Shown here piece after piece: positions 1 to 5,165 of a DNA stretch of 5,165 nt. The notes beneath the pieces are model-generated. The model was not told the DNA's origin. It searched no databases and was given only the letters and a program-made list of their open reading frames with translations. Origin of the DNA: Bdellovibrionales bacterium (GTDB taxonomy: Bacteria > Bdellovibrionota > Bdellovibrionia > Bdellovibrionales > UBA1609); assembly GCA_020435185.1 (NCBI GenBank), contig JAGRAA010000287.1, positions 1 through 5,165 of the forward strand, in the 5' to 3' direction. Position numbers and translations under genes: made by a program. How positions within the stretch are numbered: position 1 is the stretch's first letter; each line of letters opens with the position of its first letter.

Positions 1-876
1 AAGTTTTCTAAAGTCACTAAACGTCATTTTAGAGTAATTATTCATCAAATAAGACGTTACAAAACGTATATTTTCGTAGTCTGCATCTTTTAGTCCTTCA
101 AATTCTTCAGGGGGGTTAACACTATCCATCCAACTCTTAATTCTTTCACTAGATACATCAATATTGACTACAGTACTCTCGCTTTCACCATTTTTTGTGT
201 TATTCGAGGCCCCTTCTTCCGTAACCACAAACGAGGATTCTAAAATTTTAGATAGTTTCTGGTACTTTAACAGATACACACTCATCATAAATTCATGTAA
301 AAACAAACTTCCCTGGTCTCTATCTGTCATAGACGGATCATTAAAAAATCGTGAATCAATCCAAACTTCTTTTTCTGTCTGCAAAGCCAACTGATCCACT
401 TTGTTTTTCATGAAAGTCACTCCCAACACACCCTTAGAAATACCCTTCAGATCCACAGGAGCAATGTACCAAGTCTTATACTGAAAAAGCCTTTCATAAG
501 AACGTCGAGACTTTTCCGCATCCTGTTCGTTCGGCTTTAATCCTTGTTTACTCTGAATTTCTGCCGTGTTTTTAGACATTGAGACAAATAGGGGCTCTAC
601 ATAATTTTTGTAGGCAGGGTGAGATAAAATATCTTGAGAGTAACTTTCGAAGACTTTTCCGTCTAAGCCATTCCCTCCACCAGGGTCCGATGTTCCCGTG
701 AGATTAAGCTCACCCTCTTCTTTAGAACCAGAGTCCTGGGCCTGAGCTACCCCTTCGCTAGCAGCAGGAACAATAGGATGGGTATAGGTTTTACGTTGAC
801 AACCCACAGAACCGATTCCCAGGGCTAAGAGTAAAACATATAAATTCAAATACTTTTGTATAGTTACCTTTTTCAT
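1..876 (-). CDS. Putative lipoprotein, N-terminal 292 residues (3' end off the left edge)
   Basis: The frame is open from an ATG at 876-874 to base 1 without a stop, so the C-terminus lies outside the window. The start has a strong ribosome site, AAAAAGGAGT at 890-881, five bases from the ATG. Residues 1-25 form a lipoprotein signal peptide: KK near the start, a hydrophobic stretch (YVLLLALGIG) and the box SVGC with lipidated Cys26, the only cysteine seen. Ser at -3 makes the box imperfect. Residues 27-65 are a low-complexity linker, followed by GGGNGLDGK (66-74), KTWYIAPVDLK (134-144), DQGSLFLHEFMMSVY (187-201) and DYENIRFVTSYLM near the right end of the visible part. From memory, this succession resembles a conserved uncharacterised lipoprotein family of predatory bacteria, but I cannot name it. 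His194-Glu195 is not a full HExxH, so no protease activity is claimed. It is divergent from the regulator at 1001. Coding is confident; function is unknown. Confidence 0.87.
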   Translation of the reverse strand, partial: MKKVTIQKYLNLYVLLLALGIGSVGCQRKTYTHPIVPAASEGVAQAQDSGSKEEGELNLTGTSDPGGGNGLDGKVFESYSQDILSHPAYKNYVEPLFVSMSKNTAEIQSKQGLKPNEQDAEKSRRSYERLFQYKTWYIAPVDLKGISKGVLGVTFMKNKVDQLALQTEKEVWIDSRFFNDPSMTDRDQGSLFLHEFMMSVYLLKYQKLSKILESSFVVTEEGASNNTKNGESESTVVNIDVSSERIKSWMDSVNPPEEFEGLKDADYENIRFVTSYLMNNYSKMTFSDFRKL

Positions 877-956
877 AAACACTCCTTTTTAAATGCAAAG
901 CTTACGCCATGTTGCGTCATAATAAGACACTAACTGGTCTGATTTCTAGATTTTTA

Positions 957-994
957 TAGTAAAAAGTAAACTTATTTTTTTACTAATAGTAAAA
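957..994. promoter_or_regulatory. Candidate operator: palindrome and AGTAAA repeats in the divergent promoter region
   Basis: A perfect inverted repeat, TTTTACTA-A-TAGTAAAA, lies at 978-994 (8-base arms, one central base). TAGTAAAA occurs again in direct orientation at 957-964, exactly 30 bases (about three helical turns) from the copy at 987-994. The core AGTAAA is present at 958-963, 965-970 and 988-993 on plus and at 979-984 on minus. The cluster sits between divergent starts at 876 and 1001, only 6 bases before the regulator ATG, so a bound protein could block regulator transcription or translation and control the lipoprotein gene. A possible plus-strand -10 box, TATAGT (955-960), overlaps the first repeat, but I see no convincing -35. 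The binding protein is unknown; the adjacent TIGR02147 protein is the simplest guess. The AT-rich composition raises the odds of chance repeats. Confidence 0.45.
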
Positions 995-1000
995 TTAGGA

Positions 1001-1801
1001 ATGTTTTCTATCTACCAATTTACCAATTACCGAAGCTTTATCGAAGACTGGATCCTTCAGCAAAACACCAAAGGGTTAAAGTCGAAGATTGCTCAAGCCA
1101 TAGGACTTAGCTCCTCAATGATGAGCTTAATTCTTAAAGGAGAAAAACAACTCTCACAAGAGAAGGCCGTGGAACTTTCAGACTTTATAGGTTTGAATGA
1201 AGAAGAAAGTGACTACCTCCTCTTTCTTGTGGACTTCGATCGAGCAGGCAGCCAACGACTTAAAAATAAGATCGCCATAAAAATAAAAAGAGCCCAAGAT
1301 CAAGCGGCAAAAGTAGAACGTCATATAAAGAAAAACCAAATATTATCTCCTGAGGTCATGTCTATCTACTATTCGAGCTGGATCTATGCCGCCATTAGAA
1401 ACTGCTGTGCTCTACCCCACTTATCCAGTGAAAATCAACTCGCACACCACTTAAACCTGCCTGTGGCTGTTGTTCATCGGGTGGTCAATTTTATGCTTCA
1501 ACATAATTTAATTACTAAACGAGAAGGCCGATTTACCCCTGGATCCTCGAGTACCTTTATCCCTTTTGAATCTCCTCATGTAAACAAGCATCATCAAAAT
1601 TGGAGACATAAATCCATTGAGCACATGGAGTCCAAAAATCGAGAAGACCTTTTTTTTACAATGCCCATGACCCTTGCAGAAGAAGACTTTAAAAAAGTAA
1701 AAGAGCTTTTGCTTAAGACTATAAAAGACACGTCCGGTCTGATTGAACCTTCTCCTTCAGAAACTTTTGCCTGTTTGAACATTGACCTCTTTAAGCTTTA
1801 A
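1001..1801 (+). CDS. TIGR02147 family (DUF4423) HTH transcriptional regulator
   Basis: The 266-residue product has the length and architecture of TIGR02147 proteins. The N-terminus, IYQFTNYRSFIEDW, matches the family opening (a short aromatic motif, then a DYR-FL-D-like stretch). A helix-turn-helix follows at about residues 28-65 (SKIAQAIGLSSSMMSLILKG, then a second helical part ending FIGLNEEE). Residues 115-266 are the DUF4423 part: YYSSWIYAAIRNCCALP, a winged-helix-like segment LAHHLNLPVAVVHRVVNFML, a basic LITKREGRF strand, the TMPMTLAEEDFKKVKELL segment, and the typical ending LNIDLFKL. These proteins are presumed cytoplasmic DNA-binding regulators; targets are mostly unknown. The first in-frame start after an upstream TAG (947-949) is this ATG; its only Shine-Dalgarno-like bases, AGGA, touch it with no spacer. 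The gene is divergent from the lipoprotein and has a palindrome at its start, so autoregulation and control of the lipoprotein are plausible inferences. A run of eight T at 1650-1657 leaves the frame intact. Confidence 0.92.
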   Translation: MFSIYQFTNYRSFIEDWILQQNTKGLKSKIAQAIGLSSSMMSLILKGEKQLSQEKAVELSDFIGLNEEESDYLLFLVDFDRAGSQRLKNKIAIKIKRAQDQAAKVERHIKKNQILSPEVMSIYYSSWIYAAIRNCCALPHLSSENQLAHHLNLPVAVVHRVVNFMLQHNLITKREGRFTPGSSSTFIPFESPHVNKHHQNWRHKSIEHMESKNREDLFFTMPMTLAEEDFKKVKELLLKTIKDTSGLIEPSPSETFACLNIDLFKL

Positions 1802-1930
1802 GAACTCAATGAAATTTATATATAAACAACCACACGAGCGATAGTTTAGTTTTCGATAAAAAATGTATCAAAAATAGAAATTTTCTACACTTACGTTAAG
1901 TTCCGCACAGAGAACGCCGAAAGATTTTAC

Positions 1931-2908
1931 GTGAGAAACTCATCTTTTGTACTAGCATTTTTATTTTTTCTCCCTGTGCTCTCTATGGCCGAATCCAGAG
2001 AACACGGATCAATTAAAAAAGACAGTACTCTTTTTAATAATGCTGGCTTTGACTGGAAGACCTGCGACCAATTCCCTTCTGAATGCAGTCGAATTGCATG
2101 GCCAAAAAAAGGGGAAAGCATAGTCGTATATTCTGCAAAGCGAATTTTCTATAACGGCAAAACCAATAAAGTTTTTCTCGAGATAGGGTACAATTCCGAC
2201 AAAGGATATAAAATTGGCTATATTGATAGAGATTTCGTCGATACAGACTACGACATCTCCTCATGTGCTAGTCACAACTTTTCAAGCCTAGTTGCTGCCA
2301 CAGAAGATGTCGCGAATATCGTTGTAAAGAGCGAAGAGTTCGATGAAAAAATTGATGCCCTCAACAATAGAAGAGTATTCAGTCCAAAGTGTCTTAATTA
2401 CGTGGATTCTCACGGAAAAATCGGTCCATGGGGGAAAAAGGTCCTTGATGCCTTTGAATTAGCTGACAAAGATTATAAAGATGGTAAATCCTGCTTTTAC
2501 GATGATCTAGATGTATCCTATGTGTGCCCAAAATTTAAGTCCTTTAATGAAAATAAGAAGTCTATTTTTTGGCTTTATGTCTACGCCTCAATGTCTCAGG
2601 TAGAATCCAGTTGCCGGGTAGAAGCCCAAGCTCAAGGCACTAACGGTATTGCCGATGGCCTTTTGCAACTAGAGTATTCAAAAAGTTTAAGAAGAAACAG
2701 TGGTCGAGATCCCATTTTATGCTCAACACGCCAAGGAGTCGATACTCAATCTCTAGATTTTCAATTTAACTGTTCTGCTTCTATATTTAGAGATATATAC
2801 TGTGACCGAGGTCGACCTATACATTATGCAGAGGGGTATTGGCTCAAACTTAGAGGAAAAAACAAGCTCATTCATAAACTCATAAAAAGGTTTCCAGGAT
2901 GTTTTTAA
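1931..2908 (+). CDS. Exported SLT/lysozyme-like protein, probable peptidoglycan hydrolase
   Basis: This 325-residue protein starts at GTG. No other in-frame ATG lies near, and the signal peptide begins at once: hydrophobic FVLAFLFFLPVLSMA, cleavage expected after Ala20. The ribosome site is weak. Residues about 55-105 (ESIVVYSAKRIFYNG, GYKIGYIDRDFV) look beta-rich and could be an SH3-like wall-binding domain. Residues about 210-325 resemble the lytic transglycosylase/lysozyme fold: YASMSQVESSC supplies the likely catalytic Glu225, ADGLLQLE (241-248) corresponds to the GLMQL motif of SLT proteins, and YAEGYWLKLRG (299-309) would be the late aromatic motif. The ending is IKRFPGCF. The mature protein has 11 cysteines, suggesting disulfides and a periplasmic or extracellular location. 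Predicted role: cutting glycan strands of own or prey peptidoglycan. The last 10 bases overlap the next gene. The fold assignment is from motifs only; activity is inferred. Confidence 0.8.
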   Translation: MRNSSFVLAFLFFLPVLSMAESREHGSIKKDSTLFNNAGFDWKTCDQFPSECSRIAWPKKGESIVVYSAKRIFYNGKTNKVFLEIGYNSDKGYKIGYIDRDFVDTDYDISSCASHNFSSLVAATEDVANIVVKSEEFDEKIDALNNRRVFSPKCLNYVDSHGKIGPWGKKVLDAFELADKDYKDGKSCFYDDLDVSYVCPKFKSFNENKKSIFWLYVYASMSQVESSCRVEAQAQGTNGIADGLLQLEYSKSLRRNSGRDPILCSTRQGVDTQSLDFQFNCSASIFRDIYCDRGRPIHYAEGYWLKLRGKNKLIHKLIKRFPGCF

Positions 2909-3420
2909 TAAGAATTTGTTCTACCATTTTTATTCTTTCTTTGTTTTACACAACGTCTTTTGCGAAGGACTCAAGACACCCTTCGAATTCTAAAGACAGT
3001 GGCAAAAGCCCCTCTAAAGTTTTTACAGAATTTGTCTCTACATCAGGCCTCCTTGCCGGAGAATATCAATTGGCCGAAAAACAGCCTGAGCAATGCAGAG
3101 AAGGTGAGATTGAAATTTTAGACCTCACTGATAGCGTAACGGTTATGTTGGGAGCCCATGCCCTTGTGGTTGGCCTTGGAAGAGACAAATTTGATGACCT
3201 TGATCGAGATTGCCTCTCTGAATATGATACCTTTTATAAGAAAAATTTTATAAAAGGAACCATGGTTGAAAAGTGTGAAATCAAAGGGCAAAAAAATATT
3301 GGTCGCTATCACACCGAAATCCAAGTGAAAGATCGCACCATTATTTATACTCGAACGATCACGTTAAATGAGCAAAAACCAACTTCGTTTTCTTGTGAAC
3401 TCAAATTAAAAAAAGAATAA
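2899..3420 (+). CDS. Small exported protein with four cysteines, function unknown
   Basis: The product has 173 residues with a Sec signal peptide (IRICSTIFILSLFYTTSFA) and expected cleavage after Ala22. A Ser/Lys/Pro-rich linker spans about residues 23-40. The rest appears to be one beta-rich domain: LLAGEYQLAE (51-60), QCREGEIEILDL (65-76), an acidic DKFDDLDRDC stretch, FIKGTMVEKCEIKG, then alternating strands ending CELKLKKE. Mature cysteines at 66, 105, 126 and 166 could make two disulfides. The ordering (GxY, C-x-x-G, a GT turn, a late C-x-LKL) recalls small periplasmic beta-sandwich or barrel proteins, but I recognise no named family. Its ATG lies inside the last codons of the lysozyme-like gene (10-base overlap), with AAAAAGG 8 bases upstream, so translation is probably coupled. 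That coupling suggests it works with the enzyme as partner, inhibitor or targeting factor; this is inference only. Confidence 0.8.
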   Translation: MFLIRICSTIFILSLFYTTSFAKDSRHPSNSKDSGKSPSKVFTEFVSTSGLLAGEYQLAEKQPEQCREGEIEILDLTDSVTVMLGAHALVVGLGRDKFDDLDRDCLSEYDTFYKKNFIKGTMVEKCEIKGQKNIGRYHTEIQVKDRTIIYTRTITLNEQKPTSFSCELKLKKE

Positions 3421-3427
3421 AAGCCAA

Positions 3428-3880
3428 TTAAATCTCTTTTTCAAAGAGAACTTTAACACGACCTGATTCATCCAGCTCCGTGCCATTTATCACAAATCCA
3501 GATTTTAGATTCAATATCATCATCTCTCTAAACTTATTCATGGACTTGGTGGTTATTTTTTTAAAATTACTTTCTTTTGCCCAACTTTGTTGAATTTCAA
3601 TCATTTTACCAGCCACTCCTTTTTGTCGATGACCGGCACTCACTCCCCCTAGCCAGCTATAAAAAGTCTTATAAGAAACTCCATAGCCTAATTTGAAACC
3701 CACAATATTTCGACTCATATCCTTCGCCATGATAAGGTGAACCAGTTGGTGCCTCTCAAAAGTACCCATCAACCAGTCTTCATCCCAATCATTAAATAAC
3801 TCTATAAACAAAGGCTTTAGTTCATAAATCGTTTGATAGTTAGGATTGATATGTGTTTTGAAGGAATAGTTCTTAAGCAT
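3428..3880 (-). CDS. GNAT family N-acetyltransferase
   Basis: The 150-residue length is typical of a single GNAT domain. The central strand and motif A are clear: FYSWLGGVSAGHRQKGVAGK (73-92), where HRQKGVAG gives the Q/R-x-x-G-x-G/A pyrophosphate loop that binds acetyl-CoA, followed by helix MIEIQQSWAKE. The next strand, KKITTKSMN (107-115), and then REMMILNLKSGF (118-129) fit motif B, where the helix and the GF turn are usual. Residues 42-66 (ERHQLVHLIMAKDMSRNIVGF) form the earlier beta strands. No signal peptide is present, so it should act in the cytoplasm, moving acetyl from acetyl-CoA to an amine; the substrate cannot be told. The start is supported by GGGGTGA (3891-3885), four bases upstream. 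It converges on the plus-strand pair with only 7 bases between stops and lies 80 bases downstream of the other minus-strand gene, so co-transcription is possible. Confidence 0.87.
   Translation of the reverse strand: MLKNYSFKTHINPNYQTIYELKPLFIELFNDWDEDWLMGTFERHQLVHLIMAKDMSRNIVGFKLGYGVSYKTFYSWLGGVSAGHRQKGVAGKMIEIQQSWAKESNFKKITTKSMNKFREMMILNLKSGFVINGTELDESGRVKVLFEKEI
3433..3449. terminator. Possible hairpin terminator between convergent genes
   Basis: TCTCTTT at 3433-3439 and AAAGAGA at 3443-3449 form a perfect 7-base stem with a 3-base loop. It starts 12 bases after the plus-strand stop at 3420 and lies within the last codons of the minus-strand acetyltransferase. On minus, T-rich sequence follows (TTTAATT, then CTTTTATTCTTTTTTT further on), which could help termination; on plus only a short ACTTTAAC follows. 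The stem is AT-rich and weak, so the call is tentative. Confidence 0.3.
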
Positions 3881-3926
3881 AAGTTCACCCCGACCCGCAT
3901 TTTACCTGTCTTCTTTAGATTAGAAT

Positions 3927-3942
3927 ACTCTTCTTAAAGAGT
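3927..3942. other. Short perfect hairpin between the two minus-strand genes
   Basis: ACTCTT (3927-3932) and AAGAGT (3937-3942) form a 6-base stem with a 4-base loop in the 80-base gap between the DUF4105-like gene and the acetyltransferase. On the minus strand it lies 18 bases past the stop, but no U-tract follows (ATTCTAATCT), so a classical terminator is doubtful. It may be an attenuating or RNA-processing hairpin, or chance. No clear promoter for the acetyltransferase is visible in this gap. Confidence 0.2.
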
Positions 3943-3960
3943 TTGTCATTCAGGAACTGG

Positions 3961-5165
3961 TTAAATACTAAAATCTCTGACAATCCAAAAGACTTCGTCA
4001 TAGAAAGGCATTCTTTCGGACTCAAAAATATTCACAATATTCTTTATGGTAGACTTCATGGCCTTTTGTTTTTTTAAAGAAATATAAGTTAAATTTTCAT
4101 TATTGGCAGAAAAATAATCCGCTAAATAGAGAGATACATCTAATCTCTCTATTCCTGAGGGCATATAGGCCAAAGCATCTATCATGACCCTAAACTCCCA
4201 GGCAGAGAATTCGTTCTCGATAGATGAAAATGCCAACTCTCTTAAAACTCTATCTATCACCGTGCTCGCCATAAGAGGATAGTATCTTGCATTCATTTGA
4301 AAAATAAGGCCAGCCATACCTTTCAACGGTATTTTCGCATTGATTGTATACTCTTGGTTTAAAGTTTCACTTTTACCATTTGGGTCCATATACCCTCTTG
4401 CAAGAAGCAAAGAATACATTTGATAGGGATTAAAATGATCACTTTGCAAAGCTAAGCCATGCCCCTCTGCTCTCAAAACATCAATCATCGCACGCGTACT
4501 ATTATTAAATACGGGATTAAAAATCTCCCCTTCACGAGCCTTTTCTGTCTTTTTCAATGCATATCTAAAAATGTTCTGCATCATCAATTCAGAATTTTGA
4601 GTATTAGACAAATCCAAAAACCCTTGAGCGACCAACCCGTGATCTACCTGTCGACGACCGAAGGTGTACATGGACCCAAACATATAGCCAGTAGCAAATC
4701 GACCAGTATATTCAAAAGAAGGCTCTGGTCCTGTTTTTGACCCTTCTACGCCAAACTTTACTTGTGAGAATACCACATCTCCACGAGTCATAAGAGGCTT
4801 CTTATGCCAATCAGAAGAGGGCTTATACTCTTGAGGCAATAAGAGTAAAGGCTGATTGAGTTCAAAGCGAAGCTGAGAAGTGACTCCCATGTCCATAAGA
4901 TAAGAGTGAGATTGCTGAACTGTTACTCTCACTATTTTTACTGATTTTGGAATTATCGCTATATAATGCCGACCGGTACCATCAGGATTAAATCCGTGAA
5001 AAAAGTTTCCAATGATATAGAAATCTCTCAGCGAGTACTGTTCACCAAACACTACTTTTAAACGGCTTTCTGTAATTCTAAACTTTTCTTGTAAATAAGC
5101 TTCAGGAAAGTCAGACAGGTCTCGAGACATTTTGAATACAGAAAAATCCATCTTTCTATTGGAAG
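3961..5165 (-). CDS. DUF4105-like protein, probably 5'-partial at the right edge
   Basis: The frame is open from the right edge to the stop at 3961. An ATG at 5151 would give 396 residues, but it has only GAAAG touching it, the codons before it (S-N-R-K) are open, and no signal peptide is seen, so the true start is probably outside the window. From that Met, residues 40-70 read SLRDFYIIGNFFHGFNPDGT then HYIAIIP. Residues 150-230 hold the family-like part: GRFATGYMFGSMYTFGRRQVDHGLVAQGFLDLS, a helical stretch, then FNPVFNNSTRAMIDVL (211-226). This resembles the DUF4105 pattern of an L-x-LS region, a helix and an NC-T segment before a helix. Where the family usually has Asn-Cys, this protein has Asn217-Ser218 (AGT codon). 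Residues 285-396 are helical, ending FYDEVFWIVRDFSI. DUF4105 proteins are generally envelope proteins of poorly known function. The family call is moderate and rests on motif memory. Confidence 0.7.
   Translation of the reverse strand, partial: SNRKMDFSVFKMSRDLSDFPEAYLQEKFRITESRLKVVFGEQYSLRDFYIIGNFFHGFNPDGTGRHYIAIIPKSVKIVRVTVQQSHSYLMDMGVTSQLRFELNQPLLLLPQEYKPSSDWHKKPLMTRGDVVFSQVKFGVEGSKTGPEPSFEYTGRFATGYMFGSMYTFGRRQVDHGLVAQGFLDLSNTQNSELMMQNIFRYALKKTEKAREGEIFNPVFNNSTRAMIDVLRAEGHGLALQSDHFNPYQMYSLLLARGYMDPNGKSETLNQEYTINAKIPLKGMAGLIFQMNARYYPLMASTVIDRVLRELAFSSIENEFSAWEFRVMIDALAYMPSGIERLDVSLYLADYFSANNENLTYISLKKQKAMKSTIKNIVNIFESERMPFYDEVFWIVRDFSI

Noticed and set aside
164..394. Plus-strand open frame of 76 codons
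   Set aside because: It lies opposite the lipoprotein coding frame, has no ribosome site or recognisable protein features, and is a shadow.
877..956. Promoter boxes for the lipoprotein gene on the minus strand
   Set aside because: TATTAT- and TATAAA-like sequences occur, but none has a credible -35 box at 16-18 bases.
1650..1657. Run of eight T inside the regulator as a possible phase-variation site
   Set aside because: The run is short, the frame is intact and such runs are common in AT-rich coding DNA; no evidence of variation is visible.
1594..1782. Minus-strand open frame of 62 codons
   Set aside because: It lies wholly opposite the DUF4423 part of the regulator and is a shadow frame without supporting signals.
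1889..1901. ACTTA-CGT-TAAGT inverted repeat before the lysozyme-like gene
   Set aside because: The arms are only five bases and there is no second copy or aligned promoter, so chance is likely. I saw no reliable promoter in 1802-1930.
1927..2264. Two overlapping minus-strand open frames opposite the lysozyme-like gene
   Set aside because: Both cover the signal peptide and SH3-like part of a well-supported gene and show no start signals or family resemblance.
3118..3324. Minus-strand open frame of 68 codons opposite the small exported protein
   Set aside because: It is a shadow of the coding frame that has a signal peptide and a coupled start.
4459..4740. Plus-strand open frame of 93 codons
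   Set aside because: It lies opposite the conserved part of the DUF4105-like protein and has no ribosome site or domain signal.

Overview
The window is AT-rich DNA of roughly 38% GC by eye. It carries five protein genes with short intergenic gaps, and I saw no RNA genes, insertion sequences or CRISPR. Three features point to a Bdellovibrionota-type host (Bdellovibrio, Bacteriovorax or relatives): a TIGR02147/DUF4423 regulator, which is frequent in that phylum and in Fibrobacter; a density of exported, cysteine-rich or lipid-anchored proteins; and a lysozyme-like exported enzyme. The host call is inference; no 16S or other diagnostic marker is present.

Layout. (1) 1-876, minus strand: the N-terminal 292 residues of a lipoprotein that runs off the left edge; it is easily missed because the frame is open at the edge. 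(2) 877-1000: a divergent promoter region with a perfect 8+1+8 palindrome and four copies of AGTAAA, a good operator candidate. (3) 1001-1801, plus: a TIGR02147-family HTH/DUF4423 regulator, probably acting on the divergent region. (4) 1931-2908 and 2899-3420, plus: a two-gene, translationally coupled unit encoding an exported SLT/lysozyme-like cell-wall enzyme and a small exported four-cysteine protein of unknown function. (5) 3428-3880, minus, convergent: a GNAT acetyltransferase. (6) 3961-5165, minus: a large protein resembling the DUF4105 family, probably missing its N-terminus at the right edge and carrying Ser where the family usually has a conserved Cys.

How they may work together. The most suggestive pairs are the regulator with the divergent lipoprotein through the palindromic region, and the lysozyme-like enzyme with its overlapping small partner. 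The second pair could be a cell-wall-cutting enzyme and a helper, inhibitor or second envelope factor. Nothing in the window proves a novel system.
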